Part shown: positions 9,101 through 12,490 of the stretch, one piece after another
Layout: each line of letters opens with the position of its first letter
How positions within the stretch are numbered: position 1 is the first letter of the stretch
Assembly (NCBI GenBank): GCA_005223375.1
Contig: RXOD01005787.1
Span: 1 to 12,490 of the forward strand
DNA from: Amoebophrya sp. AT5.2
Taxonomy: Eukaryota; Sar; Dinophyceae; Syndiniales; Amoebophryaceae
DNA: 12,490 nucleotides
Direction: 5' to 3'
Translations under genes and position numbers: made by a program
The notes under the pieces: generated by a model
Told to the model about the DNA's origin: nothing
Database searches by the model: none
The model's input: the letters and a program-made list of their open reading frames with translations, nothing else

Positions 9101-11845
9101 GGACCACTGGGCGCGCGAATGCGGCCTCCAGCCCGGCGACGAACTGCTGTTTGTGAACAACGAGCCCTTCGTGGACTACTTCGATCCGCGGACGGATGTG
9201 GGCGGCAAGAAAGGCAAGCGGTCCGCGGTGGACTTGAAAACGGACTACCTCACTGTCGCGAACGGCGACCTGATACGGGAACAAGTCTTCCAACAGGAGG
9301 CGAAGGACGAGTCCGCCGCCTGGCCCAAGATGCTACTGTTTCGGCGGCCGCGTATCGGGTTCCCGGAACCGCTGCGCGCAAGCGCGCTGAAAGCGGTGAA
9401 CAGCCTGAAGCGGCCGTTTCCGTCGCACTGGGTGAAGGCGGTGCAGAAGTGCGGCAAGCAGTACAAGCGCGCGCCGAATGTGCAGGAGATCGCGCACCAG
9501 TACCGCCACGACGAGGCGAAGCGGCGGCAGGAGACGGCGCAGGTGGCGAAGGCGTGGGGGTCGGGAGGCGAAAAGCCGGACTTCGGGAAGAACAAAAACC
9601 GTATACTCATGCGGGGAGTGCCGGTGCTCGCCGCCGCGGAAAAGGCGGCGGCGACGGACATGACGCAAGAATTCCTGAAGTCGATCGGCGGCAGCAAGGA
9701 GGAACTGGAGCGGCTGCACGCGAAACAGATAAATGCACTCCTGGCCGCCTCAACCGGAACGACCACGCCAGGAACCGGGACGGCCCCGGCAGTCTTTGAT
9801 CCCCCAGCCCGGCGAAGCTACGCGGCGCGCGTCGACGACGAGTTGCGAATTGCGGAAAACGAGTCACGACGGCTTGGTCGGCAACCACTGGCGAAATTTT
9901 GGAAAGGAGGTCCGCAAAGCCTGGCGTGCATGCAAATCATGCACGAAGAGGCACTGATGAATGTGAGAGGGGATAACAAGGGCGGCGGAGAGCAGGGGGA
10001 ACAAGGTGTGGATAATGATGGCGCTGGTGCTCCTCTCGGCGGGGTCGTGGAAAGCGACTTCGGAGCAGCCAGGCGGGCGGATTTCCTGGCGGAACGGGAC
10101 GAGAAGAAACGGGTACTGGAAAAAAAACGAAAACTCGAGGACCTCGTGGAGCAGCTGAAATCGATTCAACGAAAAGCGGTGAAGGAGCAAAACGCTTTCG
10201 GAAGAAGCGAGATAACCGGCAGGAAGATGTTCTACTACCCGGAAGGCGTTGAAGAAGCAGATTCTGAGCCTGACGACGAGGGGGACGTAGATGATTATTC
10301 TCCATCCGAAGCGTCCGATGCGGGACTGACCGCTCAGGAAAAAGCGGAAATCGATGCACGCATTTTCCGGGCGCTGAAGTCGTCGCCGGAGGACGAAGAG
10401 GTCGAAGGGGAGACCGAAACCGGTACGAAGGGCAAGAACGGTGAGGCGAGCTCTTCGAGCTCGAACTACCTCAACCCAACCGCGTCTTCCCGCAGTCGCT
10501 CTCGCTCGCTCGATCCTGCCCGCCCGCGTCTTCGCGGCGGCATGCCTCCGAAGCCGAAGGCCGCGAAGGCCAAGGCCGCGAAGCCGAAGGCCAAGGTGCC
10601 TCCGCTCAACCTCGGCAAGAAAGGTGGAGGAAAGGCTAAGGCAAAGGGCAAAGGCAAAGGCAAACGTCCACCTGCTGCCCTCACACAAGACGACGGGAAA
10701 GCGCGCGTCCCCAACGGAATGCACGCGGTTTTCGGCGGCAAGACGAAAGAGCAGCTTCAGCAGCTACAGAACCAGATGGCGATACAGCTGGAGCACGTTA
10801 CCAGGGAGTACCAGCAACTGATGGCGACCGTGCATCACGTCCAGAAGGGCCGCCCGACCCCACAGCAGATGGTGCGTGCGCAAGTGCTGGAGAGAAACGC
10901 GGGCCAGCTACAACATAATTTGGAAGAGGTCGGCCCGGCGCTGGAAATGCTCGAGGAGCTGCAAGAAAAAATGGACGAAGAAAGAAAGGCGAAAGCAAGG
11001 GCAGATCTCGAGGAACGTGCCGCCGCAGGGGATCCCGACGCAATCGCGGAAATCGCGGAGGAGGAAGAGGAGGCCGAGGCGAAAAGGAAAGCCGACGAAG
11101 AAAAGAAAAGAGCCGAAGGAGAAGCGGAGGAAGCGGAAGGCGCGGAGGGCGAGGCGGCGGACGGAGAGATAGCGGAAGGCGAGGAGGAGGAAGAAGAGGA
11201 CTCAGTAGACGAAGAAGTCGCGGAAGCCACGGTTTTGACAAGGCAACAGGAACGCGAGAAGCGCGCGCAGGAAAAGGAGAAAGCGTACGAGGACCGGATG
11301 CAGGCGAAGCAGCAAAGACTCGAGAAGGAGCGGGAGGAGCGCGAGGAGAAATTCCGATTGAAGCGCGACCCGCCCCCGGCCTCCGACGAGAAGCAGCGGT
11401 TTCGCGGGACCCGCCCCTGGCTCGTGGCCTACCTGACCGCCCTGGTGCTACCGGACAATGCGAGTGGTGGCATTGGGCAGACAGACGCAGTTACGATTCA
11501 TCCTGCAGCGGGGGGCTACGACCCCAACCAGCCCACCGTTTCCTGCCTCCACCCCGACGTTGCGGACTGCTTCGTGCGCTACCTGCAGGTGAAGAACATC
11601 ACCAAAGCCTATCTGAAGGACACCAAAGCCAGTGCTTACCTTCGCGTTAGGAAAATTCTGGGGTACAATCTGGACTGGACCGAGTTTCCGTTGGTCCGCG
11701 TGGTGGAAGACGCGGACCCAGGCTCGCTCGGCGAGAAATTCGGGATCGAGAGTGGCGATCTACTTGTGTGCGCGATGGGAACCAAAGTGACGAGCATGCA
11801 CAAATGGAAAGGAAAACACCCAGACGAAGCACTCCTGATGAAAAT
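3130..11845 (+). CDS. Gene B exon 2: giant tandem-PDZ scaffold-like protein, 3' end beyond window
   Basis: One uninterrupted frame of about 2,905 codons. Order: a helical charged region (about 3160-4230); Ala/Gly/Ser-rich low-complexity sequence (about 4230-4960); four composite modules, each a lead-in, a PDZ-A and a PDZ-B domain (4968-6110, 6480-7166, 7320-7967, 8319-9350); about 690 residues of helical, RS-rich, Lys/Ala-rich, coiled-coil and acidic sequence (9351-11414); and the start of a fifth module (11415-11845). PDZ domains normally bind short C-terminal tails of partner proteins, so a large scaffold is the likely role; this is inference. There is no signal peptide or membrane span, so it is probably cytoplasmic, cortical or nuclear. 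The frame physically continues to TAA 11901-11903, but those last residues (YFFCLYFFSS) are T-rich read-through after a likely donor at 11846, in the middle of a PDZ fold. The gene is therefore 3'-incomplete here. Confidence 0.88.
3612..4060 (+). other. Charged helical / coiled-coil segment of gene B
   Basis: About 150 residues are rich in Lys, Glu, Arg, Leu and Gln with heptad-like hydrophobics, for example IRSELELQKLQEIESQYWAL and LRDLLKKMKFVKDYV. It probably forms coiled coils or long helices that could mediate self-association. No family is recognised. Confidence 0.5.
4968..6110 (+). other. Gene B module 1: lead-in + PDZ-A1 + PDZ-B1 (with insertion)
   Basis: The lead-in starts at PHLLGSI (4968). 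PDZ-A1 has its binding-loop-like motif GFTLDW at 5118, followed by SQFPNVRV, then VQVNDRLLFVNEEPI and the helix WPGLDPDDAVLLKM, and closes with FEFLSR. PDZ-B1 has loop GFGFEV (5583-5600) and later the classic PGSWAERTGLQVGDELLSLN (from 5919), closing with LLFRRRP (6090-6110). The two halves of PDZ-B1 are 118 residues apart, against 23-31 in modules 2 and 3, because of a low-complexity Gly/Ser/Ala insertion at about 5640-5880. PDZ identity rests on the hydrophobic-Gly-hydrophobic loop and the G-(L/I)-x-x-G-D-x-(I/L)-L strand pattern. Confidence 0.75.
6200..6450 (+). other. Lysine-rich linker between modules 1 and 2
   Basis: About 80 residues dominated by Lys, Asp, Gly and Ala (for example DKDKRKKKAAD and KKDKDKKAGG). 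Certainly disordered. It could bind nucleic acid, acidic lipids or tubulin, or simply be a spacer. Confidence 0.7.
6480..7166 (+). other. Gene B module 2: lead-in + PDZ-A2 + PDZ-B2 (compact)
   Basis: The lead-in starts PYLLAYL (6480) and includes GLTGWSQSSLD. Exactly 46 residues later PDZ-A2 begins at GFNLDYSQFPVLRV (6618), continues with LSVGDILLTLG and the helix EEDPDAAILNEI, and ends FMFCRK. PDZ-B2 follows with MYLQVKAKPGEQGGFGLTI (loop Gly at 6942), then SGWCAEMEASG and VGKTILAALGDG, and ends NQFLLRN. This is one of the two least interrupted copies and is a good reference for the module. Confidence 0.78.
7320..7967 (+). other. Gene B module 3: lead-in + PDZ-A3 + PDZ-B3 (compact)
   Basis: The lead-in starts PFLYQYL (7320) and includes GVIGWVQNSLD, closely matching module 2. 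PDZ-A3 starts at GLRLNFANYPTIRV (7458), again 46 residues on, with VEMGDRLLVVAG and the helix WPGDSPEDAILKKI, ending FAFLRK. PDZ-B3 has QYVQLLID, loop DLGLDIE (7779), then NSWGMKKGI and ends RPLLILVRS. PDZ-B3 is the shortest and most divergent B domain: the Gly-Asp pair of the strand before helix B is missing (DYILPIVDMF). Confidence 0.78.
8319..9350 (+). other. Gene B module 4: lead-in + PDZ-A4 + PDZ-B4 (with insertion)
   Basis: The lead-in starts PEFCLQYL (8319) and is longer (58 residues to the loop). PDZ-A4 has GLYLDWRKFPFVRAV (8493), PKAGDLLLAVMG, the helix ASPEAALLQVFAKM and ELVFLKR. PDZ-B4 has FMQVEAKNPF, loop DGLSF (Gly at 8835) and, 96 residues later, HWARECGLQPGDELLFVNNE (from about 9105), ending MLLFRRPR. 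Between lies an Ala/Gly/Ser/Lys-rich insertion (about 8880-9090). Thus modules 1 and 4 share the interrupted B domain while 2 and 3 do not. Confidence 0.74.
10446..10690 (+). other. Ser/RS-rich and Lys/Ala-rich basic tract in gene B
   Basis: A five-serine run is followed by an Arg-Ser dipeptide stretch (SRSRSRSLD, about 10485-10511) and then by a basic Lys/Ala/Pro/Gly region (MPPKPKAAKAKAAKPKAK from 10542; KAKAKGKGKGKRPP near 10640). The composition resembles nucleic-acid-binding or nuclear-localising basic tails, such as histone H1-like tails. Disordered; the role is an inference. Confidence 0.6.
10740..11400 (+). other. Coiled-coil and acidic region in gene B
   Basis: About 220 residues. 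A Gln/Leu-rich coiled coil comes first (KEQLQQLQNQMAIQLEHVTR; LEMLEELQEKMDEE), then Glu/Ala-rich acidic blocks (runs of five and six Glu, about 11040-11230), then alternating Glu/Lys/Arg helix (QREREK-like, about 11240-11390). A long single alpha-helix or coiled coil is expected, acting as a spacer or oligomerisation segment between the PDZ array and module 5. Confidence 0.65.
11415..11845 (+). other. Gene B module 5: lead-in + PDZ-A5, truncated by intron
   Basis: The lead-in restarts with PWLVAYL (11415), carries an extra Gly/Asn/Pro-rich insert (about 11450-11530), and reaches PDZ-A5 at GYNLDWTEFPLVRVV (11661), then DPGSLGEKFGIESGDLLVCAMG and the helix WKGKHPDEALLMKM. The equivalent of the last strand (FxFLxR) and all of PDZ-B5 are missing, so the coding sequence must resume further downstream or the copy is broken. 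The donor-like gtactt is at 11846, giving a phase-2 exon end. Confidence 0.72.
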
Positions 11846-11890
11846 GTACTTTTTTTGTCTTTATTTCTTCTCTTCAATCAAACCATGTGC

Positions 11891-11904
11891 TACTAAGTAC
11901 TAAC
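11891..11904 (+). promoter_or_regulatory. Doubled branch-point-like motif
   Basis: tactaag (11891-11897) is immediately followed by tactaac (11898-11904). This matches the strong yeast-type branch consensus and lies after a likely donor at 11846, supporting an intron here. The distance to the next good acceptor (11950) is about 47 bases. Confidence 0.4.
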
Positions 11905-12076
11905 TTCTTCCGGAACAATATCACCGCTGCCATTCCATCCTCGCTTGTAGATCGTTGCTAGTTTGACACGTTGGTCGGTTCTATTTTGATCAAAGCTGCC
12001 GCTTTCAAACGCGAAGACAGTTGTCATGCCGTCTTTTGTTCATGGTCATCGCAGGCCCAATTGCCATTGCGCAGCG

Positions 12077-12113
12077 AAAAAAAATAAAAAAATAAAATTT
12101 TAAATTTAAAAAA
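12077..12113. repeat. 37-base pure A/T tract
   Basis: Thirty-seven consecutive A or T bases on the + strand, mostly A, with two aataaa hexamers inside, in front of the tandem repeat. It could act as a polyadenylation region for gene B, be an old poly(A) tail of an inserted element, or be simple low-complexity DNA. Confidence 0.7.
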
Positions 12114-12127
12114 GATCTAGGGAAACG

Positions 12128-12490
12128 CACTTGCGCGTGCTTCCTTGTGACCGCAGAAGCAACTGAATCACAGAAGGCTGCTTGTGATACAGTTTCAAAC
12201 AGCATCGCATGTACTTAATGCACGTGGACATGCGTGTAATCGCAGAACCTCGCCGCGGAAGGATGTTTGTGATACGGTTTCAAACACCATCACATGCGAT
12301 GTACTTGGGCGTGCTTGTAACCGCAGAACTTCGTCGCGGAACGATGATCGTGATATGGTTTCAAACAGCGTCGCATGTGATGCACTTGGACGTGCTTGTA
12401 ACCACAGCACTTAATTGTGGAACGATGGCTGTGATATGGTTTCAAACTACGTCCCATGTGATGCGCTTTGGGCGTGCTTGTAACCGCAGA
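12128..12490 (+). repeat. Tandem repeat, about 81-bp unit, running off the window
   Basis: Units begin with gtgatayrgtttcaaac at 12184, 12269, 12350 and 12431, giving periods of 85, 81 and 81 bases; a decayed partial unit precedes at about 12128-12183, and the fourth full unit is cut by the window end. Each unit also carries catgygatg and cgtgcttgtaaccgcag. Similarity between neighbours is roughly 75-85% by eye. The period is a multiple of three, so frames stay open across units, but stops occur (for example taa near 12412). This looks like a minisatellite in an intron or intergenic DNA. Confidence 0.85.

Larger units (their letters stand above)
11846..12490 (+). other. Intron or downstream region of gene B
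   Basis: Sequence changes abruptly from GC-rich coding to a T-rich stretch (11850-11880). A doubled branch-point-like sequence tactaagtactaac (11891-11904) overlaps the nominal TAA stop. An AG at 11949-11950 (cttgtag) could be an acceptor, but all three frames after it close within about 15 codons, so either a short terminal exon follows or the intron runs past the window. The remainder holds an A/T tract and the 81-bp tandem repeat. No further PDZ-like sequence is visible. Confidence 0.55.

Noticed and set aside
12184..12414. Cys/Arg/Asn-rich repeat peptide encoded by the tandem repeat
   Set aside because: Frames stay open only because the period is 81; a stop falls in the third unit, the minus strand is equally open, and the composition is unlike the genes here.
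1..12490. CRISPR array, phage, insertion sequence or bacterial operon
   Set aside because: No spaced identical direct repeats, no transposase or phage genes, and the intron-like gaps and giant low-complexity exon point to a eukaryote.

Overview
This window looks like nuclear DNA of a GC-rich eukaryote, probably a protist. The evidence is very long open exons, short T-rich intron-like gaps, single-residue tracts (Ser, Glu, Gly, Lys), TACTAAC branch-point-like motifs, AT-richer non-coding DNA, and no bacterial ribosome sites or operons. An alveolate of the dinoflagellate/syndinian type would fit the odd intron boundaries and the giant repeat protein. That placement is inference and is weakly held.

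Layout, all coding on the + strand. Bases 1-320 hold a pyrimidine-rich stretch, an imperfect inverted repeat, a possible small 5' exon (105-173) and an intron-like T-rich piece. Bases 321-1289 encode gene A, an unrecognised protein of about 322 residues. Bases 1290-2279 are AT-richer and show no convincing gene. Gene B starts at 2280: exon 1 (2280 to about 3037) is followed by a short intron (about 3038-3129) and one enormous exon (about 3130-11845). The gene is not finished: its last domain is cut by an apparent intron that runs to the window end and carries an A/T tract and an 81-bp tandem repeat.

Gene B is the main content: at least about 3,150 residues. After a charged, helical N-terminal part of about 870 residues come four copies of a composite module of about 220-380 residues. 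Each module is a lead-in segment, a PDZ-like domain of a distinctive type (PDZ-A, signature Gly-hydrophobic-x-Leu-Asp-aromatic followed closely by Phe-Pro and Arg-Val/Ala), and a second PDZ-like domain (PDZ-B). A fifth module begins after about 690 residues of RS-rich, Lys/Ala-rich, coiled-coil and acidic sequence. Multi-PDZ proteins are usually scaffolds that bind C-terminal tails of partners, so a scaffold or cortical/cytoskeletal organising role is the natural inference. No partner is visible here.

The most interesting points are the duplicated PDZ-A/PDZ-B architecture, large insertions inside two of the PDZ-B domains, intron boundaries that do not fit a simple in-frame GT-AG splice, and low-GC stop-free patches inside the giant exon that could be in-frame introns.
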